Positions 1-9,316 of a stretch of 64,000 nt of DNA are shown here, in pieces. Within the stretch, counting starts at the first letter, position 1, and every line of letters begins with the position of its first letter. The notes below the pieces were generated by a model. It searched no databases. It saw only the letters and a program-made list of their open reading frames with translations, and had not been told where the DNA came from. The stretch is from Prescottella agglutinans (lineage in GTDB: Bacteria; Actinomycetota; Actinomycetes; Mycobacteriales; Mycobacteriaceae): contig NZ_RKLP01000002.1 in the NCBI RefSeq assembly GCF_004011865.1, forward strand, positions 310,001 through 374,000, given 5' to 3'. Made by a program: the position numbers and the translations under genes.

Positions 1-39
1 ACGGTCGCGCGGGGAGACCATCCACGTCATAGTGGGATC

Positions 40-375
40 ATGAGCGACGAACTGGACGCACAACCCGAGGTCCACTCCGACAGCCGGCGCTACGAGATCC
101 GCGTCGGAAATGAAACCGCAGGTTTCACCGAGTTCGTCGACAGTGGCGACCAGCGCATCTTCTTCCACACCGAGATCGACGAACGCTTCTCCGGCCGGGG
201 CCTGGCGAGCACGCTGATCCGGGCAGCGCTCGAGGACACCACGGCCCACGCCAAACGAATCGTCCCGATCTGCCCGTTCGTGGCCGGATTCCTGGAGAAG
301 CACGACGACTTCGCCGACCACGTCGATCCGGTCACTGCGGAGGCGAAGCGCACAGTCCGCGAATCGCAGGTCTGA
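40..375 (+). CDS. GNAT-like N-acetyltransferase (YjdJ-type)
   Basis: This 111-residue protein matches the small single-domain GNAT family (N-acetyltransferase, YjdJ type), which uses acetyl-CoA but whose substrate is generally unknown. The visible core is an acidic N-terminus, a beta-strand stretch around residues 18-45, the turn ERFSGRGLASTLIRAAL (about residues 48-65), which is the acetyl-CoA pyrophosphate-binding region, and the C-terminal IVPICPFVAGFLEKH segment typical of this subfamily. The length is normal for the family. The ATG at 40 has only a weak upstream purine stretch. It stands alone here and nothing nearby suggests its substrate. The fold call is confident; the function is not. 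Confidence 0.85.
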   Translation: MSDELDAQPEVHSDSRRYEIRVGNETAGFTEFVDSGDQRIFFHTEIDERFSGRGLASTLIRAALEDTTAHAKRIVPICPFVAGFLEKHDDFADHVDPVTAEAKRTVRESQV

Positions 376-542
376 CGTCACCCGACCGGGTACCGCAGAC
401 CGTGTCTTCCCATCGGCCCGGATTGTGGTGTTGCTCTCCAGGCCCTGGAGGCCATCCGCCGTCGGCCCCTACGCTGGGAGCCGGGCCGCTTCCCACAAGG
501 GAGCCGCCGTTCGCGTTCGGATTCCGCAACCCAGAATCCAGG

Positions 543-845
543 ATGGTGAAGAAGACATTGCCGCACAGAATTGTGCCCAACACGGAGGTGAGCCCCGAGT
601 ACACCGGGCCCGATTTCCTCACCTCGCAGTTGCCTCCGTCGAGTCGCCCGGGGCACACCGCGTGCGACGTGGGTTCCGGCGAACCCGCACGGAAGCGTCG
701 ATTCCCGGGCAAATTCACGCTCGCGACCTCGGCCGGCCTGCTGCCCGCCGTCGTCGACATGGCGGTGACCGGAACCCCGACCGAGGGCATCGTCGTCGGG
801 GGCCTGTCCGCGCTGGCGGTCGGTGTCGCCGCGGTCGCGATCTGA
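543..845 (+). CDS. Hypothetical small protein with C-terminal hydrophobic segment
   Basis: The frame can be read from 402, but its N-terminal part is Pro/Cys-rich and looks non-coding, so I place the start at the ATG at 543, giving 100 residues. The first half is basic and polar. The last roughly 35 residues (VVDMAVTGTPTEG followed by an Ala/Val/Gly-rich stretch) could form a membrane-associated helix. There is no strong Shine-Dalgarno sequence, only CCAGG just before the start. I recognise no family. It may be a real small membrane protein or a chance frame in GC-rich DNA. Confidence 0.35.
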   Translation: MVKKTLPHRIVPNTEVSPEYTGPDFLTSQLPPSSRPGHTACDVGSGEPARKRRFPGKFTLATSAGLLPAVVDMAVTGTPTEGIVVGGLSALAVGVAAVAI

Positions 846-1004
846 CCGGAGCCATCCGGGCGCACCGCTTCACCCGAACATCTCCAGTGGCACCGCCACG
901 ACCGCTTCCGGGCCCCTACGATGGACGTACAGCAGCGATGCACGCTCGACCGATTGCGTCCCGCTGCGGCGAGCGCATCGCGACGGCCACGAAGGATCGG
1001 ACCG

Positions 1005-1250
1005 ATGACACAGGAGCACGCCCGAGGACGGGGCGCGACCAGCGGATTACGCCTTCTCACAAAGGTTCTCGTGACAGCCATGTTCGCGACACTGCCGATC
1101 GCCGTCTCCGCGGCCCCCGCAGCCGCCGACACCGTCCACGCAGTCACAGGCCCCACGGTGGCGGCCACGCAGCAGGCGGGCGCCAACTACGACGCCCCGT
1201 GCCGACGCTGGCAGAACCCACAGGCATACGGACACTGGCACTGCCGGTAG
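1005..1250 (+). CDS. Small secreted protein, Cys pair near C-terminus
   Basis: This is an 81-residue protein with a basic N-terminus, then a hydrophobic stretch (LLTKVLVTAMFATLPIAVSAAPAAADT, about residues 20-45) that reads as a signal peptide with an AxA cleavage motif. The mature part is only about 37 residues and ends CRRWQNPQAYGHWHCR, with two cysteines that could form a disulphide. The ATG at 1005 was chosen because AAGGAT lies about 8 bases upstream; the frame extends to 921 but that part lacks coding character. I recognise no family. It lies directly upstream of a secreted mycolyltransferase-like enzyme on the same strand. Confidence 0.55.
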   Translation: MTQEHARGRGATSGLRLLTKVLVTAMFATLPIAVSAAPAAADTVHAVTGPTVAATQQAGANYDAPCRRWQNPQAYGHWHCR

Positions 1251-1464
1251 GAGCGCCGCCCCTCCCGCACAGCAGCATCGAAAAGGAATGAAATGGTGGG
1301 TGAATTCCTGCACCAGAATCCCTGATCGGGACATTTGAGACTCTCCGGGCCGGTAATCTGCGGCCGCTATCGCCAGGCCGAGGAGGACGCCGGTGCCGAA
1401 TCGGCACGCGCACGAATCGTCAGCATTGCGCGTGATGTTTCGAGTTGCACCGGAGGACGTTCAC

Positions 1465-2499
1465 ATGAGGAATTCGCAGGTCGGGCGGGCGCGGGTTCTT
1501 GCCGCCGCCGTCGTGGTATCCGCGGCATCACTGCTCGCGGTACCGGCGACCGCATTCGCCGACACTCGCGCCACGGCCGCGGCAGACGTCTCCGGCGCCT
1601 ATCTCGTCGACACGACGAAGAACTCCGACCGCAAGGTCACCATCTCGGTGTTCTCGCCGGCGATGGGCCGCAACATCCCCCTCGAGGTCATCCTCCCCGC
1701 GGACACCAGTGAGCCGCGGCCGACGCTGTACCTGCTGAACGGTGCCGGCGGCGGCGAGGACTCGGCCACCTGGCAGCGCAGGACCGACGTCATGGACTTC
1801 TTCGAGGACAAGAACGTCAACGTCGTCACCCCGCTCGAGGGCGCCTTCAGCTACTACACCGACTGGCAGAAGGACGATCCGAAACTGGGCCGCCAGAAGT
1901 GGCAGACGTTCCTGCTCGAGGAACTCCCGCCGGTCATCGACAAAGAGTTCGGCACCAACAAGGTGCAGTCCGTCGCCGCGATCTCCATGACGGCCACCTC
2001 GGTGCTCAACCTGGCGATCGCCAAGCCCGGCTTCTACAGGGCCGTCGGCTCGTACAGCGGATGTGCCGAGACCAGCACCCTGATCGGCCAGAACGCGATC
2101 CAGATCGTCACCGGTATCCGCGGCGGCGCCGACATCACCAACATGTGGGGCCCACTCGACGGACCGGGCTGGGTCGAGAACGATCCCGTCGTCAACGCCG
2201 AAAAGCTCCGTGGCACAGAGCTCTACATCACCACGGCCTCCGGCCTGCCCGGCCCGCACGAGACGCTCGACGGCCCCGGGATCGACGGTCAGCCGAATGT
2301 GCTCGCCGACCGGGTGATGGGCGGCGGCGTGATCGAGTTGGTCACCAACTACTGCACCCGCAACCTCGCCAACCGTCTCGCCGACCTGCAGATCCCCGCC
2401 ACCTTCGATTTCAAGCCCACCGGGACGCACACGTGGGGCTACTGGCAGGACGACCTGCACAACTCCTGGCCGGTCATCGCCCGGTCCATGGGAATCTAG
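1465..2499 (+). CDS. Secreted esterase of the Ag85/mycolyltransferase family
   Basis: The product (344 residues) has a signal peptide (ARVLAAAVVVSAASLLAVPATAFA) followed by an alpha/beta-hydrolase domain like Ag85 and corynebacterial Cmt proteins. These enzymes move mycolyl groups between trehalose mycolates and arabinogalactan outside the membrane. Family-type motifs are LYLLNGAGGGEDSATW near the oxyanion region, a nucleophile elbow AISMTATSV in place of the usual GLSMAG, an acidic segment GPHETLDGPG, and a C-terminal histidine in GTHTWGYWQDDLHNSWP. The start at 1465 has GGAGGA 7 bases upstream. A mycolyltransferase implies a mycolic-acid-bearing host. The Ala in place of Gly in the elbow is unusual, so another esterase activity is possible. 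Confidence 0.85.
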   Translation: MRNSQVGRARVLAAAVVVSAASLLAVPATAFADTRATAAADVSGAYLVDTTKNSDRKVTISVFSPAMGRNIPLEVILPADTSEPRPTLYLLNGAGGGEDSATWQRRTDVMDFFEDKNVNVVTPLEGAFSYYTDWQKDDPKLGRQKWQTFLLEELPPVIDKEFGTNKVQSVAAISMTATSVLNLAIAKPGFYRAVGSYSGCAETSTLIGQNAIQIVTGIRGGADITNMWGPLDGPGWVENDPVVNAEKLRGTELYITTASGLPGPHETLDGPGIDGQPNVLADRVMGGGVIELVTNYCTRNLANRLADLQIPATFDFKPTGTHTWGYWQDDLHNSWPVIARSMGI

Positions 2500-2568
2500 G
2501 CCGACACCTCAGCCGCAGAAGGGCCGGTGGCAGGTCGGAGAACGGCACCCCCACGCGAAAGGCGTCCT

Positions 2569-3597
2569 TCAGTTCGACAGCTTGCTGCTCTGATCACTGG
2601 ATCGCAATGCTCGTTCCGATGCCATTGTCCCGCTTTGGGGTTCGCTGTGCGTGTTGTGTTCGCAGAGTTGACGGGCATGGTGCAGCAGGGCTTGTCGCAC
2701 TGGATCCGGTGACAGGACCCGCAGGGGTGTGGCGAGGCCGAGGAGGTACTTCGCAAGCCCGTCCGCGTCGGGGCCGCCGATGTCGACGATCGTGGCATGG
2801 GGGCCTTCGGGATGGTGGGTACCGACCGTCGATGGGATCAACCGCAGCGCATCGCCCATGGGGAGCGGCAGGCGGATTCTTGCGAGGAGGGGGTAAGGCC
2901 CGGTCGCGACGGAGCGAGAGACGAGCAGCGCCGGGTCGGGTGGGTCGATGAGTTCCACCGGCTGCCCTGTGGGCCGTACTCGGTCCACCCTGTCGGCGCG
3001 GAAGGTCCGCCATTCGCCTCGAGCAACATCTCTGGCGACGAAATACCACCGGCGTTCGGTGTGAACGAGGCGGTACGGGTCGACGCAACGGTCTGTCGCA
3101 TTCCCCTTCCAGTCGCGGTACGAGAGTTGGGCGCGTTCGCCGCGCCGGCAGGTGACGGCCAGTTGCAGCAGCATGTCGGGCGTGATCTGCGGCTCGTCGG
3201 GCCTGGGGGTGTGGACGACGGTGGCGTCGATCTCGCCCAGTCGGTCCGCGATCCGTTGCGGAAGAATCTGCCGCAGTTTCACTAGTGCGGACAGTGCGGC
3301 CTGGTGGCCGCCGAGAGCGCCGCTCACGGCGGCCTCGCGCAGTCCGACAGCCACAGCGAGTGCTTCGTTGTCGTCGAGGATCAGCGGCGGCATCCGAGTT
3401 CCGGCGCCGAGGCGATAGCCGCCCCAGGGTCCGGGGTCGGAGTCGATGGTGTAGTCGAGTTGCCGGAGCTTGGCGATGTCCCGCCGCACTGTGCGATCGG
3501 TGACGGCCATCCGGTCGGCTAGCTCACCGCAGGTCCACGACGGCCGGGCGGCCAGTAACGACACCAATTGCAGCAGGCGGGCGGACGTGTTGATCAC
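2569..3597 (-). CDS. WYL-domain transcriptional regulator (YafY type)
   Basis: This 343-residue protein has an N-terminal DeoR-like helix-turn-helix (about residues 8-55, with SWTCGELADRMAVTDRTVRRDI and the wing WGGYRLGAG) and a WYL sensor domain (about residues 130-240, with LSYRDWKGN, DPYRLVHTERRWYFVARDV and FRADRVDRVRP). Such regulators bind DNA as dimers and sense nucleic acids or small ligands. The GTG at 3597 puts the HTH at the very N-terminus. It is divergent from a VOC protein gene, with a 20-bp dyad between them (3618-3637). A second regulator of the same architecture lies at 54599. The family assignment is firm; the ligand is unknown. Confidence 0.9.
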   Translation of the reverse strand: MINTSARLLQLVSLLAARPSWTCGELADRMAVTDRTVRRDIAKLRQLDYTIDSDPGPWGGYRLGAGTRMPPLILDDNEALAVAVGLREAAVSGALGGHQAALSALVKLRQILPQRIADRLGEIDATVVHTPRPDEPQITPDMLLQLAVTCRRGERAQLSYRDWKGNATDRCVDPYRLVHTERRWYFVARDVARGEWRTFRADRVDRVRPTGQPVELIDPPDPALLVSRSVATGPYPLLARIRLPLPMGDALRLIPSTVGTHHPEGPHATIVDIGGPDADGLAKYLLGLATPLRVLSPDPVRQALLHHARQLCEHNTHSEPQSGTMASERALRSSDQSSKLSN

Positions 3598-3617
3598 TTT
3601 CCGGAGTGTTCCACAAC

Positions 3618-3637
3618 CAGGACCAAAACTGTCCTGG
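3618..3637. promoter_or_regulatory. Candidate operator dyad for the WYL regulator
   Basis: In the 62-bp gap between the divergent regulator (start 3597) and VOC gene (start 3660) there is a perfect dyad: CCAGGAC, 7 bases, GTCCTGG. A further GTCCT follows at 3642. The core GGAC-N7-GTCC recurs in front of the second WYL regulator at 54560-54574, at nearly the same distance from the regulator start. The arms are read directly; the operator role is inferred. Confidence 0.6.
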
Positions 3638-3659
3638 ACTCGTCCTAGTGTCCCTCTCC

Positions 3660-4046
3660 ATGAGCACAGACACCACCTCCGCACCTGCGTTCCGCTACTC
3701 GGCCGTCACATTCGACTGCCCGGAGCCCACCGAACTGGCCCGCTTCTACGGCGAAGCGCTCGGCCTGCCCGTAGTCTTCTCCACTGACGACTTCGTCCTG
3801 CTCGGCCAAGCCGGCGCGGCCGGGCTGGGATTCAACCGGTTGACCGACTATCGCCGCCCCACCTGGCCGGACCCCTCGCAGGAAAAGCAGGCCCATATCG
3901 AACTAGGCGTAGACGATCTGGAAGCCGCTGAAGCCCGACTGCTCGCCATGGGGGCCGCCAAGCCCGAGTTCCAGCCGGATCCCGACCGGTGGCGGGTCCT
4001 ACTCGATCCCGCAGGCCATCCCTTCTGCATCTCCACCCTGGTGTGA
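3660..4046 (+). CDS. VOC family (glyoxalase/bleomycin-resistance-like) protein
   Basis: This 128-residue protein is a vicinal-oxygen-chelate fold. It begins FRYSAVTFDCPEPTELARFYGEALGLP, has HIELGVDDLEAAEARLLAMGA near residue 80, and ends with WRVLLDPAGHPFCIS, the usual second-module signature of glyoxalase-like domains of this type. The start at 3660 places the fold at the N-terminus. It is divergent from a WYL regulator with a shared dyad between them, so it is probably that regulator's target. The substrate is unknown; many such proteins detoxify or bind small electrophiles. Confidence 0.85.
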   Translation: MSTDTTSAPAFRYSAVTFDCPEPTELARFYGEALGLPVVFSTDDFVLLGQAGAAGLGFNRLTDYRRPTWPDPSQEKQAHIELGVDDLEAAEARLLAMGAAKPEFQPDPDRWRVLLDPAGHPFCISTLV

Positions 4047-4390
4047 GCGGCCGGTCGACGAACGGCCACGACCCGCGCCGGTAGGGAGATGTTTCATCCA
4101 AATATCAAACAGTGCAACCGATTACGTCGACTACATCCAGGACGCGAACATCAAGACCCATGGGGACACGTGTTCGACAGCAGTGGCATCGTCGACGGCG
4201 TTCACCGGCGGAGGGAAGCCGGCGCAAGCGCGGATTCGATGGGAGGACGCTGTCGATTCCGCACTCGTCGACGGGGAACCGATCGTGGCGGCGCGAATTC
4301 ACCGTCTACGGCCGATGGTCCGAGGGGCGCTCGATGGCGATATCGGCACGGGTGCTGCACGTTTGCTGCACGCCGAGGTGAGTGAACACG
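4047..4390. other. Gap without a recognisable gene
   Basis: About 345 bases lie between the VOC gene and the hairpin next to tRNA-Leu. Several short frames are open on both strands, but none has a convincing ribosome-binding site, a recognisable domain or coding-like amino-acid composition. A short direct repeat of GCTGCACG occurs around 4353-4372. I see no promoter or RNA gene I can support. Confidence 0.5.
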
Positions 4391-4425
4391 GCACCGCCAC
4401 CTCCGTTACCGGTAGGTGGCGGTGC
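4391..4425 (-). terminator. 12-bp hairpin overlapping the tRNA-Leu 3' end
   Basis: GCACCGCCACCT (4391-4402) and its exact complement AGGTGGCGGTGC (4414-4425) flank an 11-base loop. Read on the minus strand, the upstream arm starts inside the 3' end of the tRNA (the last C of the acceptor stem, the discriminator and the CC) and continues into the trailer. There is no clear U-tract. It is probably a terminator or processing element for the tRNA transcript. Confidence 0.6.
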
Positions 4426-4496
4426 CCCCAGTGGGACTCGAACCCACACTCGGCGGATTTTAAGTCCGCTGCCTCTGCCAATTGGGCTATGGGGGC
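4423..4496 (-). tRNA. tRNA-Leu (UAA anticodon), short variable loop
   Basis: The minus strand folds as a 74-nt cloverleaf. The acceptor stem is GCCCCCA/TGGGGGC, with a D-arm containing AATTGGCAGAGGC. The anticodon stem is GCGGA/TCCGC with loop CTTAAAA, so the anticodon is UAA. The T-arm is GTGGG-TTCGAGT-CCCAC, the discriminator is A, and only CC of the 3' CCA is encoded. Leucine tRNAs normally carry a long class II variable arm; here the variable region is only about 5 nt (CGAGT). I name it Leu from the anticodon. A similar short UAA tRNA may exist in mycobacteria, but I could not verify that. Confidence 0.88.
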
Positions 4497-4572
4497 CCAC
4501 CACCGGCCCGACTCCGGTGGCCCACGACCGTGGAACTCAGAACAGTGTAGGCGGAACTAATAGTGAGCTAAT

Positions 4573-5529
4573 TCACGACCCGCCCAGTGGGACTGACATT
4601 GCGATTCCGTCGAGAATGTCGTGCTCGCTCACGACGAGTTCGCCGATGCCGGCGCGGCGCGAGAGTTCGTCCGCCAGAACGGCCGTGACGATCGCGCCGC
4701 CTCCGATCACGTCGACCCGACCCGGGTGCATGGGGCCGAGCGCCGCGCGCTCGTCGTGCGTCATCGTCACGAGACGGTGCGCGACGTCGTGCAACTGGGC
4801 GAGGCTGAGCCTCGACAGGTGCACGCGGTCGGCGTCGTACTCCGGCAGGTTCTGTGCGACGGCCGACAGCGTCGTCATCGTCCCGGCGACCCCGACCCAG
4901 GTGCGCGCCTGCTCGACGGGCACACGGGCGAACGCCTCCGCGAGCCGTTCGGCCGCGAATTCGCGTGCCGCAGAGACCTGCTCGTCGGTCGGCGGGTCGT
5001 CGTGCAGGCACCGCTCGGTGACCCGCACGCAGCCGACGTCGGTGGAGTACGCGGCGTGGACGCCGGCGTCGTCGCCCAGGACGACCTCGGTGGACCCGCC
5101 GCCGAGGTCGACCACCACGAACGGACCCTCCGCGGCGTCGAGTTCGCCGACGGCGCCGGCGAACGACAGTCGCGCCTCCTCGTCTCCGGTGATGACCTCC
5201 GCCTCGGCGCCGGGGATCACGGCCCCCAGCACCTCGCGGGTCATCGCGAAGAAGTCTTCCCGGTTCGCGGCGTCGCGGGTGGCCGACGTCGCGACCATCC
5301 GCACGGCCGTCGCGCCGGTCTCGCGGATGATGTCGGCGTACTCGGCGAGCGCCACGCGGGTGCGCTCGATCGCCTCGGGAGCGAAGGCGCCGTTGGCGTC
5401 GACCCCCTGCCCGAGGCGCACGATCCGCATCAGCCGGGTCACATCCGTGAGCCGCCCGTGCTCGTCGGCGTCCGCGACGAGCAGTCGGATCGAGTTGGTA
5501 CCGCAGTCGATCGCGGCGACCCTGGTCAC
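4573..5529 (-). CDS. ppx2: Exopolyphosphatase / Ppx-GppA family phosphatase
   Basis: This 318-residue cytoplasmic enzyme belongs to the actin-fold Ppx/GppA family, which removes terminal phosphates from polyphosphate or from pppGpp. The motifs are AIDCGTNSIRLLV at residues 6-18 (phosphate 1), ATSATRDAANREDFF, the ITGDEEARLSFAGAV loop, VVVDLGGGSTEVVLG (phosphate 2) and VIGGGAIV near the C-terminus (adenosine motif). The length fits the short single-module Ppx form found in actinobacteria. It overlaps the DUF501 gene by 4 bases and ends the eno-ftsB-DUF501-ppx run, an order shared with Mycobacterium (Rv1023-Rv1026). Confidence 0.93.
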   Translation of the reverse strand: MTRVAAIDCGTNSIRLLVADADEHGRLTDVTRLMRIVRLGQGVDANGAFAPEAIERTRVALAEYADIIRETGATAVRMVATSATRDAANREDFFAMTREVLGAVIPGAEAEVITGDEEARLSFAGAVGELDAAEGPFVVVDLGGGSTEVVLGDDAGVHAAYSTDVGCVRVTERCLHDDPPTDEQVSAAREFAAERLAEAFARVPVEQARTWVGVAGTMTTLSAVAQNLPEYDADRVHLSRLSLAQLHDVAHRLVTMTHDERAALGPMHPGRVDVIGGGAIVTAVLADELSRRAGIGELVVSEHDILDGIAMSVPLGGS

Positions 5530-6062
5530 TCGTCGTCCCCGGTGTCGGCCGGCCCCTGGTACTCGGGCCAGTCGGCGGGAATCGCGGTGCCACGGAGCTT
5601 CCCACGCGCGGCGAGGGAGACGGACTCGTCACCGAACGGGTTGACGCCCGGCCCCTTCGCGAGGGCATGGGCCATCAGAACGTGCAGGCACTTCACCCGG
5701 TCCGGCATGCCTCCACCGGTGAAATCTGTTCCCAGGGAATCGATCTCGTTGCGCTCCGCGAGGTAGGACTCGTGCGCGGCGCGGTAGGCGGCCGCGAGTT
5801 CCGGGTCGGTGCCCAGACGCTCGGTCATCTCGCGCATCACACCGGCCGACTCCTGACGGCTCGCCTCGGCGGTCAGGCGCGGGTCCGTCAAGTAGTAGAG
5901 GGTGGGGAACGGCGTGCCGTCCGGGAGCCGGGGGGCGGTCTTCACGACACCGGGCTGGCCGTCCGGGCTGCGGTACGCGATCTCGAGCACTCCGCGCGGG
6001 ACACGACCCAGCTGGGCCTCCACCGCGTCGAGGTCTTCCTGGGGGACGGACGATTCGCTCAC
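5526..6062 (-). CDS. DUF501 domain protein
   Basis: This 178-residue protein is of the conserved actinobacterial DUF501 family and its function is not established. The N-terminal half (VPQEDLDAVEAQLGRVPRGVLEIAYR, then GQPGVVKTAPRLPDGTPFPTLYYLTDPRL) and the C-terminal GGMPDRVKCLHVLMAHALAKGPGVNPFGDE are typical of the family. The HVLMAHALA segment is its most conserved part. The GTG at 6062 overlaps the ftsB stop codon (GTGA), which argues for translational coupling and against the longer upstream frame. It is always found next to ppx2 and ftsB in related genomes. Confidence 0.9.
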   Translation of the reverse strand: MSESSVPQEDLDAVEAQLGRVPRGVLEIAYRSPDGQPGVVKTAPRLPDGTPFPTLYYLTDPRLTAEASRQESAGVMREMTERLGTDPELAAAYRAAHESYLAERNEIDSLGTDFTGGGMPDRVKCLHVLMAHALAKGPGVNPFGDESVSLAARGKLRGTAIPADWPEYQGPADTGDDE

Positions 6063-6774
6063 CCGGTGGGTACTCCTGGTTCTTCTGGTGCGGGAGCCGG
6101 CGCCACGGGGGCCGCCGGCGGTGCATCTGATCGAGGCTCGGTGGTGGGCGGCGGCTCGGTGAGCCGCTGCCACAGATCACTGTGCCAGGCGCCGGTGGAC
6201 GGCGGCGGGGGCGGTGCGTCCTCCTCCGGCGGCTTGTAGTCGCCGGGCAGCTGCACCTTGTACGGCGTCTCCCCCGGACGCACCAGGCCCAGTCGCTCGC
6301 GGCCCTGCGAGGCGATCCACGCGGGATCGTCGATCTGTTCCTTCTGACGCTGCAGCTCCGCGAGCTGCTGTTCGAGCTCCAGCTGCTCGGAGGCCAGGCG
6401 ATCGGCCTCGGAACGCTGGGTCAGGTAGGTGCGCAGCGGCACCGCGAGGGTGAGCGCCAACGCGCAGATCACCACTCCGAGAATGACGGCTCGCCCGGTC
6501 GAGAGCCCGAAGAAGGTGCGCTCGGCCCTGGCCGGAGCCGATCCCCGCCCCGTGCCGCGCGTCGCGCGGGCACGGGACGAGGACGCTGCGGCGGTTCCGC
6601 GTCCGCCGGCCGCCCCGGGTTCCCCCGGGGCGGCCGCCTGGAAGCGGTCGGTAGCTGCGGCGGGCCCGCCGGACCGGCTCCGCCGGGGGCGACGCGGCCC
6701 CTGGTCCGACCCGGCACCGCGGCGCGCGGGACGCCCACCGGGGCGACCCGACCGCGACCTACCGCGCTGGTTCA

Positions 6775-6775
<1 letters not shown>
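6059..6775 (-). CDS. ftsB: Septum formation initiator FtsB/DivIC family protein
   Basis: This 238-residue bitopic membrane protein belongs to the divisome FtsB/DivIC family, which pairs with FtsL and FtsQ during septation. The first about 100 residues are Gly/Arg/Pro/Ser-rich and cytoplasmic. One transmembrane helix follows (AVILGVVICALALTLAVPL), then a coiled coil (SEADRLASEQLELEQQLAELQ) and the family signature PAWIASQGRERLGLVRPGE. The Pro-rich tail is extracellular. The long low-complexity N-terminus is typical of mycolata. The ATG overlaps the eno stop by 4 bases and the stop overlaps the DUF501 start, so the three genes are likely translationally coupled. Confidence 0.92.
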
Positions 6776-8226
<1,451 letters not shown>

Positions 8227-8274
8227 CTAACCGGAGTAACCGACTCCCGCGCCGAGGCGCGCGTGTCACACCGG

Positions 8275-9123
8275 TCACCGCCGGACGCCCACCGAGTACG
8301 CGGCGGCGCGGTCCCGCACGTCCATGAGGTACTCGCCGGACAGGTTGTAGGCCATCAGGGCGGTGCGCCACCCGTCCTCGGTGGTGAGGTCGCCGCCGCG
8401 CGCACACAGGTAGCGCGCCGCGGTGAGGGCCGCGTCGTCGATGTTGTCCGGGTCGGCGGCGCCGTCGCCGTTCGCGTCGACGCCCCAGCGTTTCCACGTC
8501 TCCGGGATGAACTGCAGCGGCCCCATCGCCCGATCGTGGGTGGCATCGCCGTCCATCCCACCGCCGTCCGTGTCGGGGATCTCCGCGACACCGGGCGACC
8601 CGTCGAGCGGAATCCCCCGGATGGGCGGGCTCACCAATCCGTCGTCCGCCACCCGCGAGCCGCCGTGGGTGCCGTGCTTGCTCTCGACGGCGGCGATGCC
8701 GGCGAGGGTCGTCCACCCGATCCCGCAGTCGGGCCGGGACGCGGCCATCACCGCGGCCGCGTACCCGTAGGCCTCGAGGGCGGTGGACGAGATCGCGAGG
8801 CTGTCGGACAGCGGCGCCGCCCACCCCGCCAACTGCGTCGCGGTCCGGCCCGGTGCGTCGACGTCGATCGGCGGCAGCGGCGCGCCGGGCCCGGGAGGAA
8901 TGCCCTCGGGGATCTCGATGCGCGGTTGGCGCTGGTCGAATTCGTCCAGCCCCGAAGAGACCGTGACGGCCGCGACCGCCACCAGGGTCGCCGACGTCAC
9001 GACGAGGAAGGTCCGGAATCGGCGCCGCGGGCGGCGCGGAAACGGATCCGGCGGCATGGCTGCCGTGCTCGTCCGGGGAGCCCCGCTCCGGGTCGCGGCT
9101 TGTCTCGTCACGGCGTCCATCAT
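8275..9123 (-). CDS. Lytic murein transglycosylase (LpqU-like, MltB/SLT_2 type)
   Basis: This 282-residue envelope enzyme is predicted to cleave the MurNAc-GlcNAc bond of peptidoglycan. It has a basic N-terminus and one membrane anchor (FLVVTSATLVAVAAVTVSS, about residues 38-57), then a Pro-rich linker. The catalytic domain has IAAVESKHGTHGGSRV (the catalytic Glu in AAVESKHG), MGPLQFIPETWKRWGVDANGDGAADPDNIDDAALTAARYLC and MAYNLSGEYL. The position next to eno matches Mycobacterium lpqU, but I see no lipobox cysteine, so it is an anchored rather than a lipid-modified form. The start could be the ATG at 9123 or a later one. Confidence 0.88.
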   Translation of the reverse strand: MMDAVTRQAATRSGAPRTSTAAMPPDPFPRRPRRRFRTFLVVTSATLVAVAAVTVSSGLDEFDQRQPRIEIPEGIPPGPGAPLPPIDVDAPGRTATQLAGWAAPLSDSLAISSTALEAYGYAAAVMAASRPDCGIGWTTLAGIAAVESKHGTHGGSRVADDGLVSPPIRGIPLDGSPGVAEIPDTDGGGMDGDATHDRAMGPLQFIPETWKRWGVDANGDGAADPDNIDDAALTAARYLCARGGDLTTEDGWRTALMAYNLSGEYLMDVRDRAAAYSVGVRR

Positions 9124-9215
9124 CCAGACCGCGCGGTCGTGACGCTTGCCGATATCGGGACCAAAGCCCCATTCCAGACAAAAAAGACCAGGCAGGGGGA
9201 GTTTTTCTAGCGATC

Positions 9216-9234
9216 TTAGGGAATGCTACGTTCA
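9216..9234 (+). promoter_or_regulatory. Weak iron-box-like site upstream of efeU
   Basis: The 19 bases from 9216 match the IdeR/DtxR consensus TTAGGTTAGGCTAACCTAA at 12 of 19 positions by my count, including TTAGG and GCTA. It lies about 80 bases before the efeU start, where an iron repressor could act. The match is partial and the second half-site is poor, so this is a suggestion only. Confidence 0.3.
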
Positions 9235-9316
9235 CCGAAGGCCCTTCCAGGTTTGCCTTGCCTTCCCTCATGACGAGGAGACCGGGCCGTCCCGACTCGT
9301 CCCAGGAGCACATGCC

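Noticed and set aside
4183-4560. A possible small gene running over the tRNA-Leu region
   Set aside because: It crosses the tRNA and its hairpin in the opposite strand, and its translation looks random.
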